From NCBI GenBank assembly GCA_029262355.1, contig JAJCZO010000310.1, forward strand, positions 1 to 44,500: DNA of 44,500 nt. Direction: 5' to 3'. This document shows, piece after piece, positions 6,973 to 15,539 of the stretch (position 1 is the stretch's first letter; every line of letters begins with the position of its first letter). The notes beneath the pieces are model-generated. The model made no database searches. It was not told the DNA's origin and saw only the letters and a program-made list of their open reading frames with translations. The stretch is from Deltaproteobacteria bacterium. GTDB taxonomy: Bacteria > Desulfobacterota > Binatia > UBA12015. Position numbers and translations under genes: made by a program.

Positions 6973-8033
6973 TGTCCTTCTTCGACGCAGTTGGACCAAC
7001 TCACCAGCTTTGGGAGTTTCCCCTCGTCCGACCGACGCAGTTCGTGTCCCGCACAACCCGCGAGAACATCTCGGTCCCGACAGCAGTCGGCCAGATACTC
7101 ACTCGCGGAAGGACGCCAGACGGCGTGATCGCACAGGCGAGCCTCGACCCACGGCTCACGAGCCACCTGCTGGCTCCGGTGTGGAGCTTCCAGGCTCCCG
7201 ATAAGCGACTGCGTGTGGCGGTGGGCTTTGGCGACTGCGGGGACGATGCCAGCCCAGGCCAGCTCAGGAAGAAGGTCACCGATGGCATGATCCGCTCGTA
7301 CTTGGTCGGCGTGCTCCTGGCCCTCGAGCAGGACCAGGACGGACACTTCGCTCTCGTCGAAGACCACCTGACCGACATCCTCGGACTACCCCGATACGAG
7401 ACGACGGGTCGCAAGCGGGCATCACGGCAACGCCTGGACACGATTCGACGCGAACTGCTCTCACTCGGCCACATTTATGTCTCTGATGGGCCCGATGGGC
7501 GGTCCGCAGCCCACCCGGAGCCGTTGCTGAACCGGATCAAGGACCTCCCTGGCGACTACTACTACGTCCACGCCCGCGTCGTCTGGGACTCAATCGCGGG
7601 CTACAGGGCGACCGGCTTCGCACAGGTGCCGCGCAAGCTCTTACCCCTCCACGCCAAGGACGTAGCCCTCGGGCTCGGCCTCGCACGATTCATCCGTGAC
7701 GAGATCAGAATGCTCGACGGTGGGCCTGGCTACATCAGCACAACTCTCGAGAAACTGGCCTCCGAGGTCGGAGAGGATGTACAGTCGAAGGTGCGCGATC
7801 GAGGCGCTGGAGTCTACTTCCGGCTACTCAGCGAGGCCTTGCGCCGGGTGGGTCGGGAAGCCGACCTGGCCGAGGTGCGGATCACCGGCACGGGTCGCCT
7901 TGCCGAGGCGCAGATCACTCCCTCAAACTCACTCGCGGATGCATACCAACCGCTGATCGCGAGCCGGAGAACGAAACGTGCAGGCGCGAAGCCGAAGCCT
8001 CGCGCGGCGAGAGGCCCACGCAACCGAGGGTGA
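6972..8033 (+). CDS. Unknown protein of the replication operon, possibly an initiator, 353 aa
   Basis: Starts at an ATG overlapping the helicase stop (TAATG). The middle region (about 105-175) is rich in helices and basic residues and looks like a winged-helix DNA-binding unit (VEDHLTDILGLPRYETTGRK, then RQRLDTIRRELLSLGHIYV). A second possible unit lies around FARFIRDEI-like text near 240 and in the Lys/Arg/Pro-rich tail. It ends 7 bp before an array of three 22-bp repeats, as replication initiators often do. I recognise no family by sequence, so initiator is an inference from operon position and repeats. A transcription factor or origin-binding accessory protein is equally possible. Confidence 0.6.
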   Translation: MSFFDAVGPTHQLWEFPLVRPTQFVSRTTRENISVPTAVGQILTRGRTPDGVIAQASLDPRLTSHLLAPVWSFQAPDKRLRVAVGFGDCGDDASPGQLRKKVTDGMIRSYLVGVLLALEQDQDGHFALVEDHLTDILGLPRYETTGRKRASRQRLDTIRRELLSLGHIYVSDGPDGRSAAHPEPLLNRIKDLPGDYYYVHARVVWDSIAGYRATGFAQVPRKLLPLHAKDVALGLGLARFIRDEIRMLDGGPGYISTTLEKLASEVGEDVQSKVRDRGAGVYFRLLSEALRRVGREADLAEVRITGTGRLAEAQITPSNSLADAYQPLIASRRTKRAGAKPKPRAARGPRNRG

Positions 8034-8040
8034 GTCCGGG

Positions 8041-8106
8041 GTGGACCCACCTGCTGCGGAGAATGGACCCACTTGCGGCGGAGAATGGACCCACCCGTTG
8101 CGGAAC
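8041..8106 (+). repeat. Three tandem 22-bp direct repeats (iteron-like or IS21-type end)
   Basis: Three perfectly spaced 22-bp units start at 8041, 8063 and 8085. All contain tggacccac followed by a variable YYGYKG segment and gcgga. They share about 15-18 positions. The array lies 7 bp after the 353-aa gene and just before an AT-rich stretch, as plasmid iterons do. Similar tandem TGGACCCAC motifs are also typical of IS21-family ends, where they bind the transposase. No istAB genes are in the window. Confidence 0.75.
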
Positions 8107-8841
8107 CCATCGCCGAGAAAGTCAATCAATACAATAGTTTTGCGGAATGGATCTCCCTTAAGTATAAGAATAGGGTCCGGGGCGCTTCGCGAGGCTACGC
8201 GCCCGCATCTCCGTTCTTCCTTCTCGGCGGGAATGCGGTCGGCATCGAGCGCGGAGCCGATGGCTCGAGCGCTGATCCCATCCGGGGGTCCTTGGGTGCG
8301 ACATCGCACCGCCGTCGCACACTCTCGGTGCGACACGCACTGACTGCCAGGGAACACGATCTCGAGACCGACGGGCGACGTGGACGCATGACAAACATAC
8401 ACCCCTCCCCCCTCGCACATGACAGAAAATGGGGCATGGCCTCGGCGTGGTCGGACCACGCGTGCGCGGTCTCTTTCTCGCGCCGTTCGCGTCTTCACTG
8501 CGTGTCCACATGCACCGTCGGCGACGAGTTTCTCCGAGAATTGCTTCGAAAGATCAAGCAGAGAAGCGGATTAACACCCCAGGTCAAACTCTTCTCGATA
8601 GACTCGAGAAGGTCGTGCGCAGCGTACTGACGCCGCGACGAGATCCATCGCGCTTCCTCGTTCGGTTCGAATGAGCCAGACGATGAGGCAGCCAGGTAGA
8701 GCCTCGGCTCGAGCCCTGGCCATCCCTGCGTCACGCTTCGATTTCGTGACGGCAGGTGACCAACCACAGCCGCAGACTGAGAGGTTCTGGCTGTTCGAGA
8801 GCCGCTCGGCTCGGCTGTCTCGCTTCAGAAAGGAGGAACGG
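8107..8841. other. 735-bp non-coding region with AT-rich start; candidate origin
   Basis: No gene is supported. Open frames here have no ribosome sites and no recognisable product. The first 60 bases after the repeats (about 8112-8171) are only about 35 percent GC, far below the surrounding sequence, and would melt easily. The rest is GC-rich again. A strong AAAGGAGG (8829-8836) at the right end belongs to the next gene. I see no DnaA box of the standard TTATCCACA form. Confidence 0.5.
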
Positions 8842-9258
8842 ATGTCCCGTTTCTCGAACCAAAAGGTATTGTCGCACGGGATGAGGCCCGACGCGGCGGA
8901 GGCGGTCGAGGAGATCGCACCGGACTACAACAGCAGAGGCGATCTGGATCCCGCAGCATCGCCCGCCACGTCGCGACTCGTGAAGGAAACGAACGTAAAA
9001 CCCTTCCTGTCGGTCTCAGAACTCACGGCGTTGACGCCGTGGACCGAGGACGCCATTCGCACAAAGGTGCGTCGCGGCTCGTGGAAGCGCGGCGTTCACT
9101 TCTTCCAGCCCGAGGGGCACGGGGGCCAGTGGGTTTTCTTCTGGCCCGCGATCGTCATGTATATCGAGGGCATCAACCTCGAAGATCAGAACCAGGCACA
9201 GACTCATGGCATCGACATCACCGCAGCGGCAGAAGCGGCGACCCGGCTGCTCGGTTGA
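8842..9258 (+). CDS. Excisionase-like helix-turn-helix protein, 138 aa
   Basis: The ATG at 8842 follows AGAAAGGAGGAACGG, an excellent ribosome site; longer upstream starts are rejected. Residues 1-50 are polar and probably disordered. Then comes a MerR/Xis-like fold: FLSVSELTALTPWTEDAIRT, then KVRRGSWKRGVHFF and GGQWVFFWPAIVMYIEG, in the pattern of helix-turn-helix plus wing seen in recombination directionality factors. The integrase starts 52 bp before its stop, so the two are coupled. The likely role is to bend attachment-site DNA and favour excision. Assignment rests on motif and position. Confidence 0.7.
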   Translation: MSRFSNQKVLSHGMRPDAAEAVEEIAPDYNSRGDLDPAASPATSRLVKETNVKPFLSVSELTALTPWTEDAIRTKVRRGSWKRGVHFFQPEGHGGQWVFFWPAIVMYIEGINLEDQNQAQTHGIDITAAAEAATRLLG

Positions 9259-10669
9259 TCCGCACCGGGGAAGGCTCCGGCTCCGGTACCGCCTCAACGG
9301 GAAGCGCAAGAACTGGCCAGCCAAGAACCTGCCACCGGACACGCCCGAGAATCGTCGTAAGCTGAAGCAACTCGCGCTCGTCGTTGGGCCGCTCGTGCGG
9401 CGCGGCATCGACCCGACTCCAGCCCTCGAAGCAGCCAGCCACGGGGATCCGGCGGTTGGCCGGGATAAAACTGATACACGTCCCACGATTCATGAGTACT
9501 ATTCGAGTTGGATCGAGGGGCAGGTTTCGCCCATGGTACGGAAGGCGCAACAGCGCGATTACCGTCAGCATATCGTCCGATACATCCTTCCCGTCCTCGG
9601 AGACCTCCCCGTGGAGGAGGTGACCCGCAAGCATCTTGAGGAGGTGAGAAAGAGGCTCCTTCGGGAGAACCCTTCGGGCCGGAAGCTATCGGCCAAGACG
9701 GTTCGCAACATCATGGACGCGAGCTTGCGAGCGATGCTCCGAGACGCGCGGGAGATCGATAAACTCCTCGATCACGATCCGTTCGCTGGCATGCGTTGGC
9801 CTCGTTACACCCCACCCCCGCCGAACCCGCTGACCGAGCGCGACCGCGACCGCGTTCTGGAGTGGTTCGCGAACGCCCCCTTCATTCGCCCGGGAACACC
9901 CCCGAAGGCGCTCCCCCACCCCCCGTACCACGCCTACGTTCGCCTGCTGTTCTGGACCGGGATGCGAGAATCTGAGGGCGCAGGCCTCCGGTGGGGCGAT
10001 GTTGATCTCGACCGTGCGCGGGTCAACCTGCGACGCTCACGCTATCTCGGGGAAGACGATCAGACGAAGTCCGCTTCGAGCCTTCGGATCGTGGATCTCG
10101 ATCCGGAAACCACGCATCTGCTCGCCAGCATCCGCACAGACAGCCCCAGCCCGGACGAGCCGGTGTTTCTGAACACGCGCGGAGCCCAGTTGAACCAAGA
10201 TTCCTTCTCCGACCACTGGAACCGCTGCCTACGCGAACTGGGGATCGAGCACCGCGGCCTCTACCAGACGAAGCACACCTACCTCTCGCTGGGCGTGGCA
10301 GCAGGCGTACCCATCACGCGGCTCTCGCGACAGACCGGCGTTTCCGCACAGACGATCCTGAAGAACTACGCTGCCTACGTGCCCCGCGAGCAAGAGCGTC
10401 CGATCTGGCAGATGATCGAGGACACCCGTTCTGAGTCGGGCGACCCGCATCTCGAAGGAAAACACGAGAAGCCGATGGCCCCCGCTTTGGCCCCCGAGAG
10501 TCGCGCACTCCCAAGAAAGCCAAGCAAAAGTAGACGACCCCGACGGGATTTGAACCCGTGTTACCAGCGTGAAAGGCTGGTGTCCTTGGCCAAGCTAGAC
10601 GACGGGGTCGTAAGCCGCGTCCGAGAATCTGTAGTGACCGCGGGCCCGAGTCGCAAGCCTCCGGCGTGA
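9206..10669 (+). CDS. Tyrosine integrase of the tRNA-Glu(UUC) element, 487 aa as read
   Basis: A phage-type integrase. It has an N-terminal arm-binding region (GRLRLRYRLNGKRKN), then a SAM-like core-binding domain (about 95-190) and a catalytic domain (about 210-395). Catalytic residues seen are Arg254 in TGMRESEG, Lys288 in QTKSAS, TKHT at 355-358 where most relatives have RHT, and Tyr388 in LKNYAAYV. The reading frame continues past the catalytic domain straight through the minus-strand tRNA-Glu gene (10535-10609) and stops only at 10669. The last 50 residues are therefore coded by the attachment-site region and would differ in the excised form. It overlaps the Xis-like gene by 53 bp. The start at 9206 is inferred; no ribosome site is visible. 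Confidence 0.9.
   Translation: MASTSPQRQKRRPGCSVDPHRGRLRLRYRLNGKRKNWPAKNLPPDTPENRRKLKQLALVVGPLVRRGIDPTPALEAASHGDPAVGRDKTDTRPTIHEYYSSWIEGQVSPMVRKAQQRDYRQHIVRYILPVLGDLPVEEVTRKHLEEVRKRLLRENPSGRKLSAKTVRNIMDASLRAMLRDAREIDKLLDHDPFAGMRWPRYTPPPPNPLTERDRDRVLEWFANAPFIRPGTPPKALPHPPYHAYVRLLFWTGMRESEGAGLRWGDVDLDRARVNLRRSRYLGEDDQTKSASSLRIVDLDPETTHLLASIRTDSPSPDEPVFLNTRGAQLNQDSFSDHWNRCLRELGIEHRGLYQTKHTYLSLGVAAGVPITRLSRQTGVSAQTILKNYAAYVPREQERPIWQMIEDTRSESGDPHLEGKHEKPMAPALAPESRALPRKPSKSRRPRRDLNPCYQRERLVSLAKLDDGVVSRVRESVVTAGPSRKPPA
10535..10609 (-). tRNA. tRNA-Glu (anticodon UUC)
   Basis: The minus strand folds into a full cloverleaf: acceptor GACCCCG paired with CGGGGTC, discriminator G, anticodon loop CTTTCAC with anticodon TTC, and T-loop TTCAAAT. 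CCA is not encoded. Its 3' half faces the integrase and is the likely attB/attR of the mobile element to the left. The integrase frame crosses the whole gene on the other strand. Confidence 0.95.
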
Positions 10670-10674
10670 AGGGG

Positions 10675-12075
10675 CTACTTCCCCATCCGGCTGACGCGGT
10701 CGACCTCGAAGATCTTGTCGTCGATCTGGATGTGGTACTCGGTCGGGAGCACGGGCATGCCGGTGACCGTGGCGCGGTCCTGCTTGTAGTTTACCGCGAA
10801 TGCCGCGTTCCCGCCGGCGCCGGTTCGGAGGTAGAAGGGCTTGCCGTCGTGCGTGGTCGTCTTGGTGATGGGCATGGCCGGGACCGCCCAGTTGGCGAGT
10901 GCGTTGCCCTTCCAGTCGTACTTGTTTTTCCAGTACCCCCGGAACGTGTCCTTGTCGAAGTACATGATCTGCTTGCCGTAGAGGTAGTAGGGGTTCTTCG
11001 GCGTGGCCTCGACGATCCACACCGGGCGTGGCACGAGGGAGTATTGGATGGGCGCCCACGCGACGAGGTTCTCGCCGTCCTTGCGCTGCCAATCGTCGAG
11101 CTGTGGCGGAATGAGCGCGACCTCCGGGCTGACCAGTCTCCAACCAGTGCCCGCTTCTGGGACCAGCTTCGAGACCTCCTCTTCGGGGTCGAGCGCCTCG
11201 ACGGGGGAACCCTTCTCGAGCGCCACACCATCAAAGTGCGCGAGGACCTTCCCTTCACCGACCAGCTTGAACTCGAAGTCCTCCGGCTTGCCATCGAAGT
11301 ACGGGCCATCGTCGAGCGAGATGTCCGAACCGAGCAGACCATCCGAACGGTTCGCGGGGTTGATCGGGCGAACGCGTCGAAGCGCGGGCACGTACGTCCA
11401 GGCGTTGTCCTCTTTGTCGCCGTCGCGGAAACGCCAGTTGAGATTCACGATGCCGTTGACGTCGGCGGGCTGCACGACGACGCCCATCGTGCGCGCGAGA
11501 ATGTTCAGCGGGTTCTCGCCGATCTTCGCCTGGAACTCGGGCGGGTTGCCGTCGTAGTACTTGAAGTGAACGTCGGTCGAGATGCGACGCAGCGGGCCAT
11601 CGCGCGAGATCCAGTTCACTGGGGAACTCGTGTGAAACGAGCCTTCCCAGTACAGCGTGTAGAACCAATTCCAGATGGCCTTGGAACCGGCCTTCGGATC
11701 ATCCGCCGAGATGTCCGGAAATGGTCTTCCCAGGATGGTGTCGGGGCGCTTGCCCGTCGCTTTGTCGACGACCGTGCCGTTCTCGTCGATGTCGTACTTG
11801 CCGGCATTCGCCTTCGATGCCGCAACCAGGGTCGGGTCTACCAACCAGTCGTTGCCCGGCTTCTGAATGATGACGTTCTCGTAGTCGCCCCGTTTGTAGA
11901 ACTCGAGGATCTCGTCGGGCACCGCCCCCTTGGCGATTTCCCAGTTCGTCTTGTTCAGCTTGGTGCCCGACGGGACCTCGTCGATGGGCTCGCCATGAAC
12001 CAGCGCCGCAGGTGGCAGCAGAGCAGCAACGGCAACGGCCGCAACCAGGAGCTTCGAGACGTAAGGGAACGACAT
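10675..12075 (-). CDS. DUF1329 family exported protein, 466 aa
   Basis: A signal peptide (MSFPYVSKLLVAAVAVAALL, cleavage after VHG) is followed by the DUF1329 fold, a LolA/LolB-like half-barrel thought to handle lipids or lipoproteins in the periplasm. Typical segments are GKRPDTILGRPFP, the WNWFY and YWEGSF region, and RRVRPINPANRSDGLLGSDI. The protein is about the usual family length. It is co-directional with the DUF1302 gene 118 bp upstream. In many proteobacteria this pair sits beside an MMPL/RND exporter, which is not present here. ATG at 12075 has AAGGA upstream. Substrate unknown. Confidence 0.85.
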   Translation of the reverse strand: MSFPYVSKLLVAAVAVAALLPPAALVHGEPIDEVPSGTKLNKTNWEIAKGAVPDEILEFYKRGDYENVIIQKPGNDWLVDPTLVAASKANAGKYDIDENGTVVDKATGKRPDTILGRPFPDISADDPKAGSKAIWNWFYTLYWEGSFHTSSPVNWISRDGPLRRISTDVHFKYYDGNPPEFQAKIGENPLNILARTMGVVVQPADVNGIVNLNWRFRDGDKEDNAWTYVPALRRVRPINPANRSDGLLGSDISLDDGPYFDGKPEDFEFKLVGEGKVLAHFDGVALEKGSPVEALDPEEEVSKLVPEAGTGWRLVSPEVALIPPQLDDWQRKDGENLVAWAPIQYSLVPRPVWIVEATPKNPYYLYGKQIMYFDKDTFRGYWKNKYDWKGNALANWAVPAMPITKTTTHDGKPFYLRTGAGGNAAFAVNYKQDRATVTGMPVLPTEYHIQIDDKIFEVDRVSRMGK

Positions 12076-12193
12076 GATGAGTATCCTTCAAAGGGTCGCG
12101 CGCCCCCGCCACAAGGAGGATGCCGCACGTACATCTGATCCGCGCGCGCCGGAGCGGTCAAGGCCAATACGCTCCTGCCGGCGCAAACGGTTT

Positions 12194-13987
12194 CTAGTTG
12201 ATTTGATAGGTAGCTCGAAACCAGGCTTCGTCACGGTCGCGCAGCAGACCTGGGCCGATCGTGTAGCCGTTGTCGAGCGAACCGAAGGTGTGGGTGTTCA
12301 CGTACTTCAGGTCGAACAGGAAACTGTCCGTCAGCCGGTAGACGACCGAGGGCGAGAAGGTGAGCGCGCCGCGGTGCGTCGCGATGGTGGTGAGCTGGGG
12401 CGTCAGCCTACCGTGCATGAAGTCGGATCGGATCGTCACCTGGCCGAACCCGCCAACCGGGTCCTGGTTCACGAAGTCGCACCGACGCTGACTCTCGGGG
12501 ATCGAGGGGTCGGTCGGATTGTCGCAGTACAAGCCGCTGAAGAGGCCTGCCGGCGACCCGCCCTCCTGCTCTCGCCGAATCGCCGACGGCTTGAGAATCC
12601 CGAGTGCCCGGTAATCGTTCTGCGTCGACTCGTCCATGTTCCAGAACCAGACGATCGAACCGATCAGCAGGAAGCTCGACGTCGGATTCAAAGCCGGAAC
12701 GAAGAAGTTGTGATCCAACCCAAACTCGCCCCTTAGAATGTTGATCCGATTGTAATGACCCGTCTTCTGAAAACCGCTCTCAACCGCTTGTCCGAGGTTC
12801 TTGTTCGCCAGGAAGCCGGGCTCTCCGTTGAACAGCTCGATCTCCGTGCGAACGATCGAGTTGACGGTGTCGCTGTACCAGCTCACGGCACCGCCGATGA
12901 CGTTCGTGAGCTTGTTTTTGAGCGCCGTCGTGATCTGTCCGTTCTTGTCGAGACCGTACATCACGGGGACCGGCTGGATCGGGAAGGTCGTGTAGAACCA
13001 GGTCTGCAGGTTGTAGTCGCGGTCGATGACCGTCTGGAACTTCACACCCCACCGCGAGTTCGCCGTCGACGGCTCGGGGAGCTGCTGGAAGAGATGCAGC
13101 GTCTGGCCCGGTACCGGAGAATTGTATCCTGATGACGCCGGGGGCTGCTGGGCAAACGGACTGGCACTCTGGATGAGGAGCGGCGAAATCGTCGTGTCGA
13201 GCCACCCAGGAACCCAGTACGCCTCGAGGAACGCGCTCGAGAACGGCCCGATCACATCGAAGAGCTCGTAGGTCCCGCGGATCGTCCACAACGGGATGCG
13301 CGCCTCGTCGAGATCCATCATGAGGCCCGGCTGGATCGTGATGTCGAACGGGTTGTTCGCGTCGAGCAGGCCGATCGTGTCGGCCTCGCCCCATGAGATC
13401 GCCTGGCGGCCGATGCGCAAGAACCATGGTCCGTCGGCGAGGTCAACGTACGCCTCGTTCACGCGAATCCGGCGCCCGTAGATACGGCGCGCCTGACGCT
13501 CGTACACGCCGCCGGGAAACTCCACCGTTCCGTCGTCGCCAAGACGGATCTGCGTCCCCTTACTGACCTGCTGCAGCTCGTGCTCGCGGTACTGCGAGAG
13601 CACGGTCCGCCACCGTTCGGGACCGTAGTCGTAGATGCCGTCGTAGAAACCCCAGAGCGCGACCCGCCCCTCGAACTCGTCCAGCCATTTCTTGACGGGC
13701 TTCGCGAGACGGCGGAAATCGACCTCGAACTCCGGATTCATGAAGTTCCGATGCTGGATCAGGTCGCCGCCGTTGCGCGACGGCACGGCGCCGGCCGGAT
13801 TCAGCGAGGTTCCGTTGCTCTCCTTCTTGGAGTGCTCGGTTGCGATCGAGAACTGCGTGTAGAAACGGCCGCGTAGCGTGAACGCGTCATTTGGCCCGAA
13901 CTCCAGCCCCGCTGCCGGCCGCGCCGCCAGAAGTGCCGACGAAACCACTGTCAGAGCCAGTGCCCCGCGGGCGATACGTGAAACCAT
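12194..13987 (-). CDS. DUF1302 family outer-membrane beta-barrel protein, 597 aa
   Basis: A signal peptide (IARGALALTVVSSALLAARP) is followed by a barrel-type sequence with alternating hydrophobic strands. The family hallmarks are an early LRGRFYTQFS strand, NEAYVDLADGPWFLRIGRQA, ISWGEADTIGLLDANNPFDI, and a last strand ending in an aromatic-rich RATYQIN. It likely forms a pore or lipid conduit in the outer membrane and works with the DUF1329 protein encoded downstream. The ATG at 13987 is chosen because GGGGGGAG precedes it by four to five bases; a longer start at 14017 lacks this. Function beyond the family assignment is not known. Confidence 0.85.
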   Translation of the reverse strand: MVSRIARGALALTVVSSALLAARPAAGLEFGPNDAFTLRGRFYTQFSIATEHSKKESNGTSLNPAGAVPSRNGGDLIQHRNFMNPEFEVDFRRLAKPVKKWLDEFEGRVALWGFYDGIYDYGPERWRTVLSQYREHELQQVSKGTQIRLGDDGTVEFPGGVYERQARRIYGRRIRVNEAYVDLADGPWFLRIGRQAISWGEADTIGLLDANNPFDITIQPGLMMDLDEARIPLWTIRGTYELFDVIGPFSSAFLEAYWVPGWLDTTISPLLIQSASPFAQQPPASSGYNSPVPGQTLHLFQQLPEPSTANSRWGVKFQTVIDRDYNLQTWFYTTFPIQPVPVMYGLDKNGQITTALKNKLTNVIGGAVSWYSDTVNSIVRTEIELFNGEPGFLANKNLGQAVESGFQKTGHYNRINILRGEFGLDHNFFVPALNPTSSFLLIGSIVWFWNMDESTQNDYRALGILKPSAIRREQEGGSPAGLFSGLYCDNPTDPSIPESQRRCDFVNQDPVGGFGQVTIRSDFMHGRLTPQLTTIATHRGALTFSPSVVYRLTDSFLFDLKYVNTHTFGSLDNGYTIGPGLLRDRDEAWFRATYQIN

Positions 13988-14112
13988 TGCTCCCCCCTGT
14001 CGATGCAGAAACCACACCTACGAAGTCTGCCCCCGCGGTGTCAATCACCGCGGGACTCACTGAGCCTCAGTCAGTCATTGCGCCGCAGAGCGGAGAATGA
14101 TTGGAGCGTCCC

Positions 14113-14832
14113 ATGATGCCCCGCGTCCTTGCCCTCGCCGCCGCCGGTCTGCTCTGCGGCGCTTTCGCCTGCTCGAGCCTGGCCCAAGAGCCTGGCGCGG
14201 CCGATGCCAGCGCCGGTGGTCACGGCGCCACCTCCAACCGGACCTTCGAAGACGTCCAGCACTGGACCGCGGTCTTCGACGACCCGAACAGAGACGCATG
14301 GCAGAAGCCGGCGGAGCTGGTCGCCGCGCTGGGCCTCTCGGCCGGGGCGACCGTCGCCGACCTTGGGGCCGGGACCGGCTATCTCGCGCCCTACCTCTCG
14401 CGGGCAGTGGGCCCCGACGGCACCGTGCTTCTCGTCGACACGGAGCCAACCCTCATCGAACACATGCGCAGCCGGGCCGAGGCCGAAGGCCTGCGCAACG
14501 CAACGCCGGTCCTGGCGTCGGCGAACAATCCGCGCATTCCGCGGGGCTCTGCCGACCTCGTCTTGATCGTCGACACGTTCCACCACATCAACGACCGGGT
14601 GACCTACGCACGCGGGCTGCGCGAGACGCTTCGCCCCGGCGGCCGCATCGCCATCATCGACTGGCAGAAACGCGAGCTCCCGGTCGGGCCCAAGGGGCCG
14701 CACAAGCTGGCTCGTGCCCACATCGTCACCGAGATGAAGCAGGCCGGATATGAAATCGTCGAGGAGCCCGACGTTCTGCCGTATCAGTACTTCCTCATCT
14801 TCCGACCGGCGCCGACACCGCCAGTGCCGTGA
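14113..14832 (+). CDS. Exported class I SAM-dependent methyltransferase-like protein, 239 aa
   Basis: A Rossmann methyltransferase fold: motif I VADLGAGTGYLAPYL, the acidic end of strand 2 (VLLVDTEP), a DLVLIVDTFHHI strand and LRPGGRIAIIDWQ. A signal peptide (MPRVLALAAAGLLCGAFACS, cleavage near SLA) precedes it. The contradiction is that SAM is cytoplasmic, yet similar exported members are common in environmental proteobacteria. ATG at 14113 has GGAG six bases upstream. It is divergent from the DUF1302 gene across 125 bp. Substrate and localisation are unproven. Confidence 0.75.
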   Translation: MMPRVLALAAAGLLCGAFACSSLAQEPGAADASAGGHGATSNRTFEDVQHWTAVFDDPNRDAWQKPAELVAALGLSAGATVADLGAGTGYLAPYLSRAVGPDGTVLLVDTEPTLIEHMRSRAEAEGLRNATPVLASANNPRIPRGSADLVLIVDTFHHINDRVTYARGLRETLRPGGRIAIIDWQKRELPVGPKGPHKLARAHIVTEMKQAGYEIVEEPDVLPYQYFLIFRPAPTPPVP

Positions 14833-14984
14833 CGCGCTGCGGAGCTCCGCGATCGGCATCGACCGCCGGCGTCACGGGTCGGCGACCGGCACGCTGCGGC
14901 TTCCCACCGTCGAGCGCGCAGGAGTGGCGCGCGAGTACATTCAGCGCGCGCCAGGCCAAGGAACTTCTTGGAGAATGAAAAGGA

Positions 14985-15057
14985 TGAGGCGTCCGGGGAT
15001 CGAACCCGGGACCCACGGCTTAAAAGGCCGTTGCTCTGCCAACTGAGCTAACGCCTC
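14985..15057 (-). tRNA. tRNA-Lys (anticodon UUU)
   Basis: The minus strand gives a complete cloverleaf: acceptor GAGGCGT with ACGCCTC, discriminator A, D-arm GCTCAGTTGGCAGAGC, anticodon loop CTTTTAA (anticodon TTT) and T-loop TTCGATC. CCA is not encoded. No integrase or repeat is next to it. Confidence 0.95.
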
Positions 15058-15113
15058 CTGCGTCCGGAGGCTTACACCTGAGCCCTGGAAGCGACAAGGG
15101 TGGCCGGTGACGC

Positions 15114-15491
15114 TCAGAGGTTGAGCAGCCGCTCGAGCTTCTCCTTCACCAACGACGGATCGACCACGGGCTTGGCTAGGTAGTCGTTACACCCGTTGGC
15201 GAGCGCCTTCTGCTCGTCACCTGCCATCGCCTGCGCCGTGAGTGCGATGATCGGAATGTCACGGCCGTTGTCGAGTTCGCGGATACGGCGGGTGGCTTCC
15301 CAGCCATCCATGACCGGCATCTTCAAATCCATGAAGATCAGGTCGGGTGGGTCCTCCTCGACCGCTGCCACTGCCTCGGCACCATTGGCCGTCTCGACGA
15401 TGTCGAAATCGCCGATCTTCTTCAGGCGGTACAACAGGATACGACGATTGTCCTCGTTATCCTCGACGACCAGGATGCGTTTGCGTGCCAT
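15114..15491 (-). CDS. Single-domain response regulator (CheY-like), 125 aa
   Basis: A receiver domain only. It has acidic residues in VVEDNEDN, the phospho-acceptor Asp55 in LIFMDLKMPVMDG, Thr85 in IIALTAQAM and Lys107 in YLAKPV. There is no output domain. The sequence is closest to the receiver type linked to hybrid histidine kinases (DLKMPVMDGWEATRRIRE). It would be phosphorylated by a kinase encoded elsewhere and act by protein contact. It is divergent from gltX; a perfect 7-bp dyad lies between them. ATG at 15491; family assignment is secure, partner unknown. Confidence 0.9.
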   Translation of the reverse strand: MARKRILVVEDNEDNRRILLYRLKKIGDFDIVETANGAEAVAAVEEDPPDLIFMDLKMPVMDGWEATRRIRELDNGRDIPIIALTAQAMAGDEQKALANGCNDYLAKPVVDPSLVKEKLERLLNL

Positions 15492-15539
15492 GGATTGTTC
15501 CTAGAACTGTGAACGGGCCGCAACTGACTCAGCCCTCGA

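Noticed and set aside
1..9200. Second copy of the tRNA-Glu(UUC) 3' end as left attachment site
   Set aside because: Searched by eye for the T-arm/acceptor sequence in this region and found no match; the site is probably left of the window.
10666..12138. 490-codon open frame on the plus strand
   Set aside because: Exact antisense of the DUF1329 gene and its leader; composition is Val/Arg-rich shadow and has no motif.
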